NCBI RefSeq assembly: GCF_029688735.1 | Contig: NZ_JARULD010000002.1 | Location: 248,001-312,000 of the forward strand | Origin: Qipengyuania flavescens | GTDB lineage: Bacteria > Pseudomonadota > Alphaproteobacteria > Sphingomonadales > Sphingomonadaceae | Direction of reading: 5' to 3' | DNA: 64,000 nt | Part shown: positions 17,399 through 26,989 of the stretch, one piece after another | Layout of the letters: every line of letters starts with the position of its first letter | Position numbering within the stretch: the stretch's first letter is position 1 | The notes under the pieces: generated by a model | The model's database searches: none | Told to the model about the DNA's origin: nothing | Seen by the model: only the letters and a program-made list of their open reading frames with translations | Position numbers and translations under genes: made by a program

Positions 17399-18076
17399 AT
17401 GGAACAAAGTACCCAGGCCCCCGCAAAGCCTCCGATGAAAGCCGGCATCGTACCGGTGACGCCGCTCCAGCAGAACTGCTCGCTGATCTGGTGCACCGCC
17501 ACCAACAAGGGCGCGCTGGTCGATCCGGGCGGCGATCTCGACAAGCTCAAGGCGGCGGTCGCCAATTCCGGTGTCGAGCTCGAGAAAATCCTCATCACCC
17601 ACGGCCATATGGACCATTGCGGCGAGGCCGGCGTGCTGGCGAAGGAACTCGGCCTGCCGATCGAAGGCCCGCACGAGGCCGATCGCTTCTGGATCGCGCG
17701 CCTTGACGAGGACGGCGCGAAATACGGCATGAACGCCGAGGTGTTCGAGCCCGACCGCTGGCTGGTGGACGGTGACACGGTGACCGTCGGCGATCTGACG
17801 CTGGAAGTCATTCACTGCCCCGGCCACACGCCCGGCCATGTCGTGTTCTTCCACCGCCCTAGCAGGTTCGCTGTTGTCGGCGACGTCCTGTTCCAGGGGA
17901 GCATCGGGCGGACGGACTTCCCGATGGGCAACCACCAGGACCTGATTGACGCGATCACGCAAAAGCTCTGGCCGCTGGGTGACGACGTTACTTTCATTCC
18001 CGGCCACGGCCCGACCAGCACTTTCGGGCAGGAGCGCAAGACCAACGCCTTTGTGAGCGATTACGCGTTGAGTTGA
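17399..18076 (+). CDS. MBL-fold metallo-hydrolase, glyoxalase II-like (YcbL type)
   Basis: 225 residues. The metallo-beta-lactamase motif THGHMDHCG (HxHxDH), later His in CPGHTPGH, Asp in VVGDVLF and the C-terminal His in PGHGP complete the two-metal site of the hydroxyacylglutathione hydrolase-like group. It probably hydrolyses a thioester such as S-lactoylglutathione. The start is uncertain: ATG at 17345, 17399 or 17435 lack clear ribosome sites, and the family N-terminus (KAGIVPVTPLQQNC) fits any of them. A strong hairpin follows the stop. Confidence 0.85.
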   Translation: MEQSTQAPAKPPMKAGIVPVTPLQQNCSLIWCTATNKGALVDPGGDLDKLKAAVANSGVELEKILITHGHMDHCGEAGVLAKELGLPIEGPHEADRFWIARLDEDGAKYGMNAEVFEPDRWLVDGDTVTVGDLTLEVIHCPGHTPGHVVFFHRPSRFAVVGDVLFQGSIGRTDFPMGNHQDLIDAITQKLWPLGDDVTFIPGHGPTSTFGQERKTNAFVSDYALS

Positions 18077-18078
18077 GG

Positions 18079-18112
18079 GCGTGCGGAAAGCGCATCCGCG
18101 CTTTCCGCACGC
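18079..18112. terminator. 15-bp perfect hairpin after the MBL hydrolase gene
   Basis: GCGTGCGGAAAGCGC pairs perfectly with GCGCTTTCCGCACGC around the loop ATCC, starting three bases after the stop codon. No T-tract follows on either strand, so it may be a terminator of non-classical type, an RNA 3'-end stabiliser, or a small repeat. Confidence 0.5.
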
Positions 18113-18151
18113 ATTAAGAGAATCCCACACAAAACCCATGCCCCACACCGC

Positions 18152-18179
18152 TTGCATCGCTCATGAAATTCGCTATAGC
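18152..18179 (+). promoter_or_regulatory. Candidate sigma-70 promoter for rpmF
   Basis: TTGCAT (18152-18157) and TATAGC (18174-18179) are separated by 16 bases in the 220-base gap before rpmF. This would leave a leader of roughly 110 bases. Matches are moderate and unconfirmed; nothing else is evident in the gap. Confidence 0.4.
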
Positions 18180-18298
18180 GCGCGCCTTCACCGCACCTGT
18201 CGGGATGTTTCGGGTTCACGCACACTTGTGCGATGCCGGACCTTCCCCTAGGGCGGCTACCGAAATTGATTGAATTTGTTTGAGGAAAAGGTGCCGCC

Positions 18299-18478
18299 AT
18301 GGCCGTCCCCAAGAGGAAAGTATCGCCCCACCGCCGCGGCAACCGCCGTGCGCATGATTCGCTCAAGGTCGAGGCTCATCACGAATGCTCGAACTGCGGC
18401 GAACTGAAGCGTCCGCACAATCTGTGCCCGCACTGCGGCCACTATAACGGTCGCGAAATCATCGCCGTCGGTCTCTAA
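18299..18478 (+). CDS. rpmF: 50S ribosomal protein L32
   Basis: 59 residues ([20 protein letters not shown]), full length for L32 and starting after GAGGAAAAGG. Two CxxC pairs (CSNC and CPHC) form the zinc ribbon of the zinc-containing L32 type. It is a protein of the large ribosomal subunit. As in many bacteria it heads a block with plsX and fabH, linking ribosome and membrane lipid synthesis. Confidence 0.97.
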   Translation: MAVPKRKVSPHRRGNRRAHDSLKVEAHHECSNCGELKRPHNLCPHCGHYNGREIIAVGL

Positions 18479-18505
18479 GACCACGCTGATAAACCGGAGA
18501 CGCTC

Positions 18506-19543
18506 ATGAGCCTGCCGCGTATCGCTGTCGATGCGATGGGCGGCGATGAAGGCGTGCGCGTGATGATCGAAGGCGCGGCGCTCGCTCGTCGCCGTCATGA
18601 CAAGTTCAAATTCCTGCTGGTGGGAGACGAGCCGCGCATAAAGGCGGCGCTCGAAACCCATCCCGGCATGGCCGAAGCGTCCGAAATCCTCCATTGCGAG
18701 GATGTGATCGAGGGCGACGAAAAGCCGTCGAAAGCGCTGCGCCGCGCCAAGACCACCAGCATGGGCCTTGCTGTCGATGCGGTGAAGCGCGGGGAAGCCG
18801 GCGCCGCCGTATCTGCCGGCAACACCGGCGCGCTGATGGCGATCAGCAAGCTCGCCCTGCGCACCATGCCCGGCCTCGACCGGCCCGCACTGGCCGCCCT
18901 CTTGCCAACGCTGGGCGACAACGACGTCATCATGCTCGACCTCGGCGCCAATCGCGAATGCGATGCGCGCAACCTCGTGCAGTTCGCCATCATGGGCGCG
19001 GCCTATTCTCGCATCGTCACCGGCATCTCGCGCCCGCGGACCCGGCTGCTCAACATCGGCACGGAAGAGACCAAGGGCACCGAGGATATCCAGAACGCCG
19101 CCGAGACATTGCGCGCCGCGACCGGCCTCGAAATGCAATTCGAAGGCTATGTCGAAGCGGACAAGATCAATCGCGGCGAGTGCGATGTGGTGGTGTGCGA
19201 CGGCTTTTCAGGCAATATCGCGCTGAAGGCGATCGAGGGGACCGCGCGCTTCGTCACCGATCTGCTGCGCCGGGCCTTCACCAGCTCCATCCGCTCAAAG
19301 GTCGGCTTCCTCGTCTCGCGCCCCGCGACCGAGCTGCTCAAGCACCATCTCGACCCGAACAACCACAACGGTGCGGTCTTCCTCGGCCTCAACGGTGTGG
19401 TGGTGAAGAGCCACGGCAGCGCAGATGCCAAGGGCGTCGCCAATGCAGTGGAAGTGGCCGCACGGCTGCTGGAGGACGACATTCTCAACCGCATCAAGCA
19501 CGATCTCGGCGAAGTCGGAACCGATACGCTGGTGGCCAAGTGA
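18506..19543 (+). CDS. plsX: Phosphate acyltransferase PlsX
   Basis: 345 residues. The family signatures [11 protein letters not shown] at the N-terminus, [10 protein letters not shown] and [12 protein letters not shown] are present. PlsX converts acyl-ACP to acyl-phosphate, the donor for glycerol-3-phosphate acylation in phospholipid synthesis. It follows rpmF by 27 bases and its stop overlaps the fabH start by four bases (GTGA), so the three genes form one unit. Confidence 0.97.
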   Translation: MSLPRIAVDAMGGDEGVRVMIEGAALARRRHDKFKFLLVGDEPRIKAALETHPGMAEASEILHCEDVIEGDEKPSKALRRAKTTSMGLAVDAVKRGEAGAAVSAGNTGALMAISKLALRTMPGLDRPALAALLPTLGDNDVIMLDLGANRECDARNLVQFAIMGAAYSRIVTGISRPRTRLLNIGTEETKGTEDIQNAAETLRAATGLEMQFEGYVEADKINRGECDVVVCDGFSGNIALKAIEGTARFVTDLLRRAFTSSIRSKVGFLVSRPATELLKHHLDPNNHNGAVFLGLNGVVVKSHGSADAKGVANAVEVAARLLEDDILNRIKHDLGEVGTDTLVAK

Positions 19544-20505
19544 TCCGCTCGGTCATCACCGGCACGGGATCGGCGCTGCCGGCGAATTGCGTCACCAATG
19601 CCGAGCTTGCCGAGCGCGTCGATACCTCCGACGACTGGATCGTGGAGCGCACCGGCATCCGCCAGCGCTATATCGCCGACGAGAACGAATATACGTCAAC
19701 GCTAGCAACCACGGCGGCACGAGCCGCGCTTGAGGCCGCGGGGATCGACGCGAGCGAGATCGGCCTGATCGTCCTCGCGACTGCCACGCCCGATCATACC
19801 TTTCCGGCCACCGCCACGCAGGTTCAGGCCGCGCTCGGCTGCGGCGGGGGAATCGCTTTCGATGTGCAGGCGGTATGCTCCGGCTTCCTCTACGCGCTCG
19901 CGACCGCGGACTCGATGCTGCGCACCGGCATGGCGCGAAAGGCGCTGGTGATCGGCGCGGAAACCTTCAGCCGCATCCTCGACTGGGAGGATCGCACCAC
20001 CTGCGTGCTGTTCGGCGACGGCGCAGGCGCTGTAGTGCTGGAGGCGCAGGACGTGGCCGAGGACGGCCCCGGTATCCTGGCATCCCGGCTGCACGCTGAA
20101 GGCACCCACAAGGACATGCTCTATGTCGATGGCGGGCCCTCGACCACCGGCACGGTCGGCCATCTTCGCATGAAAGGCCGCGAGGTGTTTCGTCACGCGG
20201 TCGTGAACCTGGCCGATGTGCTCAAGGAAGTGCTCGCGGATACCGATCTCGGCGCGGCGGATATCGATTGGGTCGTGCCGCACCAGGCCAATGCCCGCAT
20301 CCTCGACGCCACTGCGCGCAAGCTCAACCTGCCGGCGGAAAAGGTCGTGGTCACGGTCGACCGACATGCCAACACCTCTGCCGCATCCGTGCCGCTGGCC
20401 CTCGATACGGCTGTGCGCGACGGGCGGATCAAGCAAGGCGACCTTGTCATGTTCGAGGCCATGGGTGGCGGATTCACATGGGGCGCCTCGCTCGCCCGGA
20501 TGTAG
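19540..20505 (+). CDS. fabH: Beta-ketoacyl-ACP synthase III
   Basis: 321 residues from a GTG overlapping the plsX stop. The catalytic triad of FabH is visible: Cys in [11 protein letters not shown], His in VPHQANARI and Asn in RHANTSAAS. It starts fatty-acid synthesis by condensing acetyl-CoA with malonyl-ACP. The family end GGGFTWGA is intact. The GTG start with four-base overlap indicates translational coupling to plsX. Confidence 0.97.
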   Translation: MIRSVITGTGSALPANCVTNAELAERVDTSDDWIVERTGIRQRYIADENEYTSTLATTAARAALEAAGIDASEIGLIVLATATPDHTFPATATQVQAALGCGGGIAFDVQAVCSGFLYALATADSMLRTGMARKALVIGAETFSRILDWEDRTTCVLFGDGAGAVVLEAQDVAEDGPGILASRLHAEGTHKDMLYVDGGPSTTGTVGHLRMKGREVFRHAVVNLADVLKEVLADTDLGAADIDWVVPHQANARILDATARKLNLPAEKVVVTVDRHANTSAASVPLALDTAVRDGRIKQGDLVMFEAMGGGFTWGASLARM

Positions 20506-20531
20506 ACCACCGCATTTATGCCGGGCCAGAT

Positions 20532-20568
20532 TTGCCAGAATCGCGCCAAGCCTCTATATTGCTTGGCG
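20532..20568 (+). promoter_or_regulatory. Candidate ihfA promoter overlapping a palindrome
   Basis: TTGCCA (20532-20537) and TATATT (20555-20560) with 17 bases between fit a sigma-70 promoter. The -10 lies in the loop of a perfect 8-bp inverted repeat (CGCCAAGC 20544-20551, GCTTGGCG 20561-20568), so a protein bound there would compete with RNA polymerase. The mRNA would start about 55 bases before ihfA. Confidence 0.45.
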
Positions 20569-20624
20569 AAGTTAAGACGGGGTCGCACTACCACTCAGGG
20601 TCGCATCTGAGGGGGAAGGATAGA

Positions 20625-20930
20625 ATGGATATGATGCGCTCCGTGGGCACGCTGACTCGCGCCGATCTGGCCGAAACGATCAACCGTAAGATGGGCCTCA
20701 GCCGCGCGGAATCGCTCGATATGGTCGAGGCGATCCTTGCCAAGATGTGCGATGCGCTGTCCGACGGCGAGAATGTGAAGATTTCCGGTTTCGGCAGCTT
20801 CGTGCTGCGCGACAAGAAGGAACGGATCGGCCGCAATCCCAAGACCGGGGTGGAGGTGCCGATCACGCCGCGCCGGGTGATGACCTTCCGCGCCAGCCAG
20901 CTGCTCAAAGAGCGGATCGCGAACGGATAG
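20625..20930 (+). CDS. ihfA: Integration host factor alpha subunit
   Basis: 101 residues. The HU/IHF fold is clear from [35 protein letters not shown] and the DNA-intercalating arm [12 protein letters not shown], where the alpha-type NPKTG is present. With IhfB it bends DNA sharply in replication, recombination and promoter control. GGGGGAAGGATAG precedes the ATG. It sits after fabH with its own likely promoter and eight bases before a MerR-type gene, the usual alphaproteobacterial order. Confidence 0.95.
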   Translation: MDMMRSVGTLTRADLAETINRKMGLSRAESLDMVEAILAKMCDALSDGENVKISGFGSFVLRDKKERIGRNPKTGVEVPITPRRVMTFRASQLLKERIANG

Positions 20931-20938
20931 GATCACGC

Positions 20939-21310
20939 ATGGCGCAATTCGACGACGGCAAGGAAGCGGGCGCGCTGCGCACCATCGGCGAAGTCGCCAA
21001 GGCGACCGGTATCAAAGCGCATGTCCTGCGTTACTGGGAACAGCAGTTCCCCATGCTCAAACCGCTGACCCGCAGCGGCGGCCGCCGGTATTATCGCCCC
21101 GAAGATGTCGAACTGGTCGAGAGGATCGACCGGCTGGTGAACCGCGAGGGCTATACGCTCAAGGGAGCGAAGGCGGCGTTGAAAGACGTGCCGGACAGCC
21201 AAGCTGCGGCGCAGGTAGCAAGCGTGACCAGCAGTAGGGTAGAGGCTGCGGATATCCTGCCGCGCCTGAAGGCTATTCGCGACGAGTTGAGAGTGGCGCT
21301 GGCGGCGTGA
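20939..21310 (+). CDS. MerR family transcriptional regulator
   Basis: 123 residues. The winged helix-turn-helix (about 13-80: TIGEVAKATGIKAHVLRYWEQQFP, then SGGRRYYRPEDVELV) is typical of MerR proteins that untwist promoters with long spacers. The C-terminal part is short and has no cysteine-based metal site, so the ligand is unknown. It is the conserved neighbour of ihfA in this lineage. Its stop lies four bases from the convergent M24 peptidase end. Confidence 0.9.
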   Translation: MAQFDDGKEAGALRTIGEVAKATGIKAHVLRYWEQQFPMLKPLTRSGGRRYYRPEDVELVERIDRLVNREGYTLKGAKAALKDVPDSQAAAQVASVTSSRVEAADILPRLKAIRDELRVALAA

Positions 21311-21314
21311 CGCT

Positions 21315-22667
21315 CTAGTCCGACGAGATCAACGTCAGCTCCGTCTGCCGCCCATCCATGAACCGGACCGTTTCGCCGTCAAAATACGCGTCCTCCTCGC
21401 TGCGGAAATCGACCCTTTGGCCGCCCCATTCAGGCACGGCGTTGTAGCTCGTTAGCTCGATCGACCAGGCGGTGTCGGCGCGCAGGCGGTAATCGCTGCG
21501 CGGGTCGCCGTTCTGGTTGTCCCAGAAACCGATCGCCGTGCCAGCGCCGTGGCCGTGGAGGCCGATAGGGTGCGAGTAGATCGACGGCTCGAGGCCGTCG
21601 GCAATGGCTGCCGCGCGGGCGCGGGCGAGGATTGCGTTGCCGGTAAGGCCGGTCTCGAAGGCCGCGATAAGGTGGTCCTGCACGCGATTGGTCGCGGCAA
21701 GACCCGCGCGCAAGCCCGCGGGTGCCTCGGTCTCGCCGGGTTTCAGGACGTAGGCGAGATGCTGGGTATCGGTGTTGAGCCGCAGATAGGTGATGCCGAA
21801 ATCGGTCCACAGCAAGTCGCCCGGCTGGATCACCGTGTCGCCCGACAGCATGCCTTGTGCGCCCTGCCGCTGGATGCCGACCGAGGGGTGGAACCACGGC
21901 GTCAAACCCAAGGAGGCGAGCTTTTCGCGATACCACCATTGGACATCTGCTGCAGTGGTCTGGCTCGGCGTGATGACCTCGCGCGAGAAAGCCTGCGCAA
22001 TCAGCGCGTGCGCGATCCGAACGATGCCGGGATAGATTTCCATTTCGCTGGGCACTCGGCTTTCGAGCCAGCGGACTGCCAGCGTCTCGCCCGAGACGAT
22101 GCGGTCGCGGTAGGGCTCGGGCAGGGCGGCATGCATCAGGCGATACTGGCTTAGTGTCATACCGTCGCCGAAGGCGGTAAGGTCTGAGAAGTTGATCGCA
22201 ATCCTTGCCGGATCGCGCGCGGCGATCAGGTCAGCCACCGCCTGCCACTGGTCGGGTTGCTCCGCCGGGTTCCAGCTGGCTGCGAACAGGTCGGCGAGGC
22301 CGTAGCGGCTGATCGTCAACCGCTCGACCGGCTGGCCGTTGCCCGGATCATGGAAGACCAGGATCGTGCGCCGCCGCGCGCTCATGCTCTCCGCATCGAG
22401 CATGGTCGCGACCACCGGCTCCTCGAAATATTCGCGCGCCATCAGCACCCACATGTCGATGCCTTGCTCGCGCATGATCGCAGGCACGATGGTATCAAGC
22501 CGCTGGGCAAGGATGCGATCGATCACCTCGGCCCGCTCGCGCATCGGCAGGATGGGCGGAAGGTCCGGCGCGGCCTGCTCGGTCTCGCTCATCGGCAGGA
22601 TGGGCGGCGCGGCGAGGGCGGGCGTTGAGAGCAGCGCGACAGCTGCGGCGGCGAAACGAGTAATCAT
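21315..22667 (-). CDS. Secreted M24 family metallopeptidase, Xaa-Pro aminopeptidase-like
   Basis: 450 residues from the ATG at 22667, six bases after GGGGAG. The signal peptide ends at about Ala19 (TPALA-AP). The C-terminal pita-bread domain shows the metal ligands Asp (WTDFGI), Asp (NTDTQH), His (HGHGAG), Glu (SIELTS) and Glu (RSEEDA). It probably removes N-terminal residues before proline from peptides outside the cytoplasm. A short PPILPM duplication near the N-terminus comes from an imperfect DNA repeat. It lies 21 bases after smc on the same strand. Confidence 0.88.
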   Translation of the reverse strand: MITRFAAAAVALLSTPALAAPPILPMSETEQAAPDLPPILPMRERAEVIDRILAQRLDTIVPAIMREQGIDMWVLMAREYFEEPVVATMLDAESMSARRRTILVFHDPGNGQPVERLTISRYGLADLFAASWNPAEQPDQWQAVADLIAARDPARIAINFSDLTAFGDGMTLSQYRLMHAALPEPYRDRIVSGETLAVRWLESRVPSEMEIYPGIVRIAHALIAQAFSREVITPSQTTAADVQWWYREKLASLGLTPWFHPSVGIQRQGAQGMLSGDTVIQPGDLLWTDFGITYLRLNTDTQHLAYVLKPGETEAPAGLRAGLAATNRVQDHLIAAFETGLTGNAILARARAAAIADGLEPSIYSHPIGLHGHGAGTAIGFWDNQNGDPRSDYRLRADTAWSIELTSYNAVPEWGGQRVDFRSEEDAYFDGETVRFMDGRQTELTLISSD

Positions 22668-22688
22668 CGGCAACTCCCCTGTGCGGCG

Positions 22689-25600
22689 TCACTCCGCCGC
22701 CAGCAATTCCTCCGCCGCGCCGAGATCGACGCTGACGAGGCGGCTGACGCCCTTTTCGATCATGGTCACGCCGAACAGGCGGTGCATGCGGCTCATGGTC
22801 ACGGCGTTATGCGTGACGATGAGATAACGCGTGTCCGTTTCACGCGTCATCGCGTCGAGCAGGTCGCAGAAGCGGTCGATATTCGCGTCGTCCAGCGGCG
22901 CGTCGACTTCGTCCAGAACGCAGATCGGGGCGGGATTGGTGAGGAACAGCGCGAAGATCAGCGCCGTCGCCGTCAGCGCCTGTTCGCCGCCCGACAGCAG
23001 CGTGAGCGACTGCAGGCGCTTGCCCGGCGGCTGGGCGAAAATCTCCAGCCCGGCCTCCAGCGGATCGTCGCTGTCGATCAGGGCCAGATGCGCTTCGCCG
23101 CCTTCGAACAGGCGGGTGAAGAGGCGCTGGAAGTGGTCGTTGACTTGCTCGAAGGCAGCACGCAGCCGTTCCCGCCCCTCGCGGTTGAGGCTCCCAATAG
23201 ACCCGCGCAGCCGGCTGACGGCTTCGCGCAATTCTTCCTGCTCGGCGGAATTGGCGCCGTGCTCGCTCTCGATCCGTTCGAGTTCTTCGGCGGCGACGAG
23301 GTTGACCGGCCCGATCCGCTCGCGGCTGGCGGTGAGGCGATCCATTTCCTCGCTCTCGGCCTCGGCGTTGGCGATGGCGGTTTCTTCGAAGGCGAATCGT
23401 TCGGGCAGCAGCGGGGGCGGACACTGGAACCGCTCGCCCGAGATCCGCGCCATTTCGATGCGGCGGCCATCCTGATTCTCCGCCCGTGCGGCAAGACCGG
23501 CGCGGTTCTCGCGCGCTTCGGCGAGCGCTTCGTTGGCCTGCGCGAAGGCCCGGTCCGCTTCTTGCGCGACGGCATTCGCAGCGGTGACGGCTTTCTCCGC
23601 CTCGGCCAGTTCTGCGCCGAGCCGCTCGCGGAGCTGGTCGCCCTGTTCGATCTCGCGCATGAGCCCCTCGGGCTTGGCAGCAGTGACGGCGCGCTCCTGC
23701 GCGATCTCCTCGGCACGGATTTCCATGTCGGAGAGGCGGCGGGCCGCATCGCCGCTGCGGGCCTGCCAGTTCGCCATGTCGCTGCGCTGCGCCGCCGCCC
23801 GTTCCCGCGCTACGGCAAGCGACTGGTCGTGCGCAGCGAGTTCGGCAGCGCGCGCCTGCAGGGTCGAGCGGGCCGCTTCGTTCTGCGCGCGCGAGGCTTC
23901 CAGCGAGGCGCGCCCCGCCTGCGGATCGGGCAGCGCGTCGCGCTTGGCTTCGGCTGCGGCAAGGTCCGCCTTGGCCGATGCAATCAACTCGCCATGCTCG
24001 GCTTCGTTGCGTTCGAGTTCTTCCAGTCGCGCCGCGAGCCGCTCGCGCGCCGCCTCGGCCTGGTCGAGAGCCCGGAGCGCCTGCCGCTCCGCATCGGCAG
24101 TCGCGGCCAGCTCACGTTCGGCAGCTACCAGATCGCGTTGCAACTGGCTCAATTCGCCGCTCGCCGCGTCGAGTGAGGATTGTGCCGTGTCCGCTGCCTC
24201 GCGCAGTTCGGGCAGGCGCGCTTCCAGTTCGGAGAAGCGGTTCTCGGCCTCCAGCCGCGCCGCCTCGGCAGAGCCTTCGCCGCGTACCACCAGCCCGTCC
24301 CACCGCCGCAAGCTGCCACCCAGCGTTACCAGCGCATGGCCGGGGGCGAGCTTCCGTCCGTCATCGGTTTCAGCAACGTGGACGAGCGCCAGCCGCGCGC
24401 GCAATTCGTCGGGGCATCGCTGGACGTGGTCGGAAAGACTGTCTTTTACCGCTGCAGGGGCATCGGCACCGGTCCAGTAACGCCCATCGGCATCGCCATC
24501 TGGTGAGCCGAGCAGCGCCTTGCCGTCCCGCCCGAGAGCCGCCGCGACCGCGCGTTCATAGCCCTTCGCCGCCCGCACGCCGTCGATCGCCTGTTGCCTG
24601 CCGCTGCGATTTTCGGCAGCGCGTTGCCGCGCTTCGCGGTCGCGCTGCAGGGCATCGTATTCGCGCTGGACACCGGAGAGTTCGGCCTTCGCTTCGGCAA
24701 GCGCGGAGGAGGCTTCGTCGCGCTCGGCCTGCAGCTCGCTCTTGCGCGCCTGCATCGTCTCCAGAGCCTCGCGCAGTTGAGCCAGTTCGGACTCGGCCTG
24801 CGCCAGCGCCGCCTTCGCCGCATCGACATCGGCGTCGGGGTTCTCGCCCGCCAGTGCTTCGCGCTGCTGCGCCATGCGCCGCGCTTCTGCCTCGACCCGG
24901 TCCAGACGCGTGCGCGCCTGCGCGATCTCGGCCTCGGCGACGCGCCATTCGGCTTCCACACCGGCATTGTCCGCCGTCGCCTTGGCGAGCGCGAGTTCGG
25001 CGGTGCGGCTGTCGCGCTCGGCCTGCTCCGCCGCGCGTTCGAGGGCGGGGCGCTTGGCCTCGTCGTCGGCGAGAGTCTTCTCGACTGCGGCCAGATCGCG
25101 TTCGAGCCGCGAAAGCGCTTCGGCGGCATCCTTGGTCAGCCGGTCCGCCTCGCCGCGATCCGCCTCCAGCCGTGCCGTCTGCCGGTCGAGGTCGGCGAGG
25201 CGCTGTTCGGCGGCTTCGAGCTGTGTGGTGAGTGCAGCCATGCGGTGGCCGTGTGCGCTGGCATCGTCGCGCCGGTCGGCCTGCTCCTCGCGCGCCTGCG
25301 CCAGAGCCTCCGCAGCCGCGCGCTGCGCCTTCTGCGCGTCGTCGGCCGCGGTCTGGGCCTTGGCAACCCGCGCATCGGCCTCGCGTGCCGCCGTCTTGGC
25401 CTCCTCGGCAGCTGCTGCGGCATCGCGCCAGCGGGCGAAGACCAGCCGGGCCTCGGCAGTCTTGATCTGGTCGGAAAGCGTCTTGTAGCGTTCCGCCTGC
25501 TTCGCCTGTCGCCGCAGCGAGGCGATCTGGCTGTCGAGGCTGGCCATGATATCCTCGAGCCGCTTGAGATTGGTTTCGGTCTGGCGTAGCTTGCTCTCGG

Positions 25601-26111
25601 CGTCGCGGCGGCGGACGTGCAAGCCTGCAATCCCCGCAGCCTCCTCCAGCATCTGGCGGCGCTCGGTCGGCTTGGCAGCGATCACCTGCGCGATCTTGCC
25701 CTGGCTGACGAGGGCCGGGCTATGCGCACCGGTCGCGGCATCGGCGAAGATCAGCGCGATGTCTTTGGCGCGCACATCGCCGCCGTTCAGGCGATAGGCG
25801 GATCCCGCTCCGCGCTCGATCCGGCGAACGACCTCCATTTCGTCGCCATCGTCGTCCGCGCCCTGCAGCACCACTTCGGCGAAGTCGCGCGGCGGGCGGC
25901 TCTGCGTGCCGGCGAAGATCACGTCTTCCATCCCGCCCGAGCGCATGGACTTGGGCGAGTTTTCGCCCATCACCCAGCGGATCGCTTCGAGCAGGTTGGA
26001 CTTGCCGCAGCCGTTCGGACCGACGACCCCGGTCAGGCCGGGTTCGATATGCAGGGTGGCGGGTTCGACGAAGCTCTTGAAGCCGCTGAGCCTGAGCTTC
26101 GTAATCTCCAT
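22689..26111 (-). CDS. smc: Chromosome segregation protein SMC
   Basis: 1140 residues. Walker A (GPNGCGKSNLLEAI, about 32-45), long coiled coils rich in Ala, Glu and Arg, a central hinge (about 510-650), the ABC signature LLSGGEQALTA and Walker B with ICVLDEVDAPLDD are all in place. SMC dimers with ScpA and ScpB compact and align chromosomes. It follows a DsbA-like gene by 23 bases and precedes the M24 peptidase. Strong coding bias creates long spurious frames on the other strand. Confidence 0.97.
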   Translation of the reverse strand: MEITKLRLSGFKSFVEPATLHIEPGLTGVVGPNGCGKSNLLEAIRWVMGENSPKSMRSGGMEDVIFAGTQSRPPRDFAEVVLQGADDDGDEMEVVRRIERGAGSAYRLNGGDVRAKDIALIFADAATGAHSPALVSQGKIAQVIAAKPTERRQMLEEAAGIAGLHVRRRDAESKLRQTETNLKRLEDIMASLDSQIASLRRQAKQAERYKTLSDQIKTAEARLVFARWRDAAAAAEEAKTAAREADARVAKAQTAADDAQKAQRAAAEALAQAREEQADRRDDASAHGHRMAALTTQLEAAEQRLADLDRQTARLEADRGEADRLTKDAAEALSRLERDLAAVEKTLADDEAKRPALERAAEQAERDSRTAELALAKATADNAGVEAEWRVAEAEIAQARTRLDRVEAEARRMAQQREALAGENPDADVDAAKAALAQAESELAQLREALETMQARKSELQAERDEASSALAEAKAELSGVQREYDALQRDREARQRAAENRSGRQQAIDGVRAAKGYERAVAAALGRDGKALLGSPDGDADGRYWTGADAPAAVKDSLSDHVQRCPDELRARLALVHVAETDDGRKLAPGHALVTLGGSLRRWDGLVVRGEGSAEAARLEAENRFSELEARLPELREAADTAQSSLDAASGELSQLQRDLVAAERELAATADAERQALRALDQAEAARERLAARLEELERNEAEHGELIASAKADLAAAEAKRDALPDPQAGRASLEASRAQNEAARSTLQARAAELAAHDQSLAVARERAAAQRSDMANWQARSGDAARRLSDMEIRAEEIAQERAVTAAKPEGLMREIEQGDQLRERLGAELAEAEKAVTAANAVAQEADRAFAQANEALAEARENRAGLAARAENQDGRRIEMARISGERFQCPPPLLPERFAFEETAIANAEAESEEMDRLTASRERIGPVNLVAAEELERIESEHGANSAEQEELREAVSRLRGSIGSLNREGRERLRAAFEQVNDHFQRLFTRLFEGGEAHLALIDSDDPLEAGLEIFAQPPGKRLQSLTLLSGGEQALTATALIFALFLTNPAPICVLDEVDAPLDDANIDRFCDLLDAMTRETDTRYLIVTHNAVTMSRMHRLFGVTMIEKGVSRLVSVDLGAAEELLAAE

Positions 26112-26134
26112 CCCCGCCCCCGCGCTGCCGCGCC

Positions 26135-26878
26135 TTACCTGGCGCCGGCGCGCTGGAGGATCGGCTCCAGCGCAGCCCAGGTATTGGCGTCCGCCGCCGT
26201 GCCGTTGATGAGGAAGGTCGGCGTGCCGGTGATGTTCAGCTCGTCGGACTGGCGCGTCGAATTATCGGCGATGGTCGTATAGGCCTGCTCGTCGGCCAGA
26301 CATTCGCGTGCCTGATCTTCGCTGAGCCCGCGTGCCGCGAAGAAATCGTAGAAGCCGCCGACTTCGGCGAGCCGCACCAGGCGCTGCTCGGGCGGCAGGT
26401 TGAGCGACTGCTCGACCGCCGCCTGGTTCTCGAAGATCGGCCCGAGGACCTGCTGCTGGTTCGCGAAGACCTGGTCCGACAGCGGGATGAAAGCTTCGTC
26501 CGCCGTGCAGCGCACCAGCGTCGCAAGCGCGAGGTCGTGCGGCCCGTGAATCTGGTTGCGCAGTTCGAAGCTGACGCGGCCGGAGTTCACATACTCGCTG
26601 ATCAGCGGCTCCATGCCCTCGGCGGCGAAGCGCGCGCAGGTGGGGCAGGTGAGCGAGGCGTATTCGACCAGCTTGATCGGCGCATCCGGATTGCCGATCA
26701 TGTAGCCGTCCATGTCGGTAACCGTGACCGTGTCGCTCCACTGGGTGCCTTCGGGCGCCGGGACGGCCGCGACGGCCTCGCCTTCGATCTCGCCGCCGGT
26801 ATCGGAAGCATCTGAACCGCAGGCGGCCAGTGCCAGTGCGAGAGGGGCGGCAAGGGCGAAACGAAGCGTCTTGGTCAT
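26135..26878 (-). CDS. DsbA-family thioredoxin-fold lipoprotein (CPTC active site)
   Basis: 247 residues. The signal peptide ends in the lipobox LAAC (Cys20), and the thioredoxin active site is Cys78-Pro-Thr-Cys81 in YASLTCPTC. The cis-proline region reads GTPTFLING. DsbA-like proteins oxidise or shuffle disulfides in envelope proteins; being a lipoprotein, this one should sit on a membrane. AAGAGGAT precedes the ATG. A paralogue with CSHC lies upstream on the same strand, so the two arose by duplication. Confidence 0.9.
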   Translation of the reverse strand: MTKTLRFALAAPLALALAACGSDASDTGGEIEGEAVAAVPAPEGTQWSDTVTVTDMDGYMIGNPDAPIKLVEYASLTCPTCARFAAEGMEPLISEYVNSGRVSFELRNQIHGPHDLALATLVRCTADEAFIPLSDQVFANQQQVLGPIFENQAAVEQSLNLPPEQRLVRLAEVGGFYDFFAARGLSEDQARECLADEQAYTTIADNSTRQSDELNITGTPTFLINGTAADANTWAALEPILQRAGAR

Positions 26879-26922
26879 GAATATCCTCTTTGTCGGTAAA
26901 GCGGAGGCTAGATTAGGCGAAA

Positions 26923-26939
26923 CCGCCAGGGAAAGGCGG
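26923..26939 (-). terminator. Weak terminator-like hairpin between the two DsbA-like genes
   Basis: On the minus strand CCGCC and GGCGG enclose seven bases and are followed by TTTC. The stem is only five pairs and the T-run short, so this is a weak candidate for the end of the upstream transcript. Confidence 0.25.
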
Positions 26940-26989
26940 GGTAGGAGGTATCCACAGGGCTTTCCCCCGAAAACGGCGCTAAATTACGT

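Noticed and set aside
22530..22615. Imperfect direct repeat encoding PPILPM twice in the M24 peptidase
   Set aside because: Short, lies in the linker after the signal peptide and is probably a simple local duplication with no functional sign.
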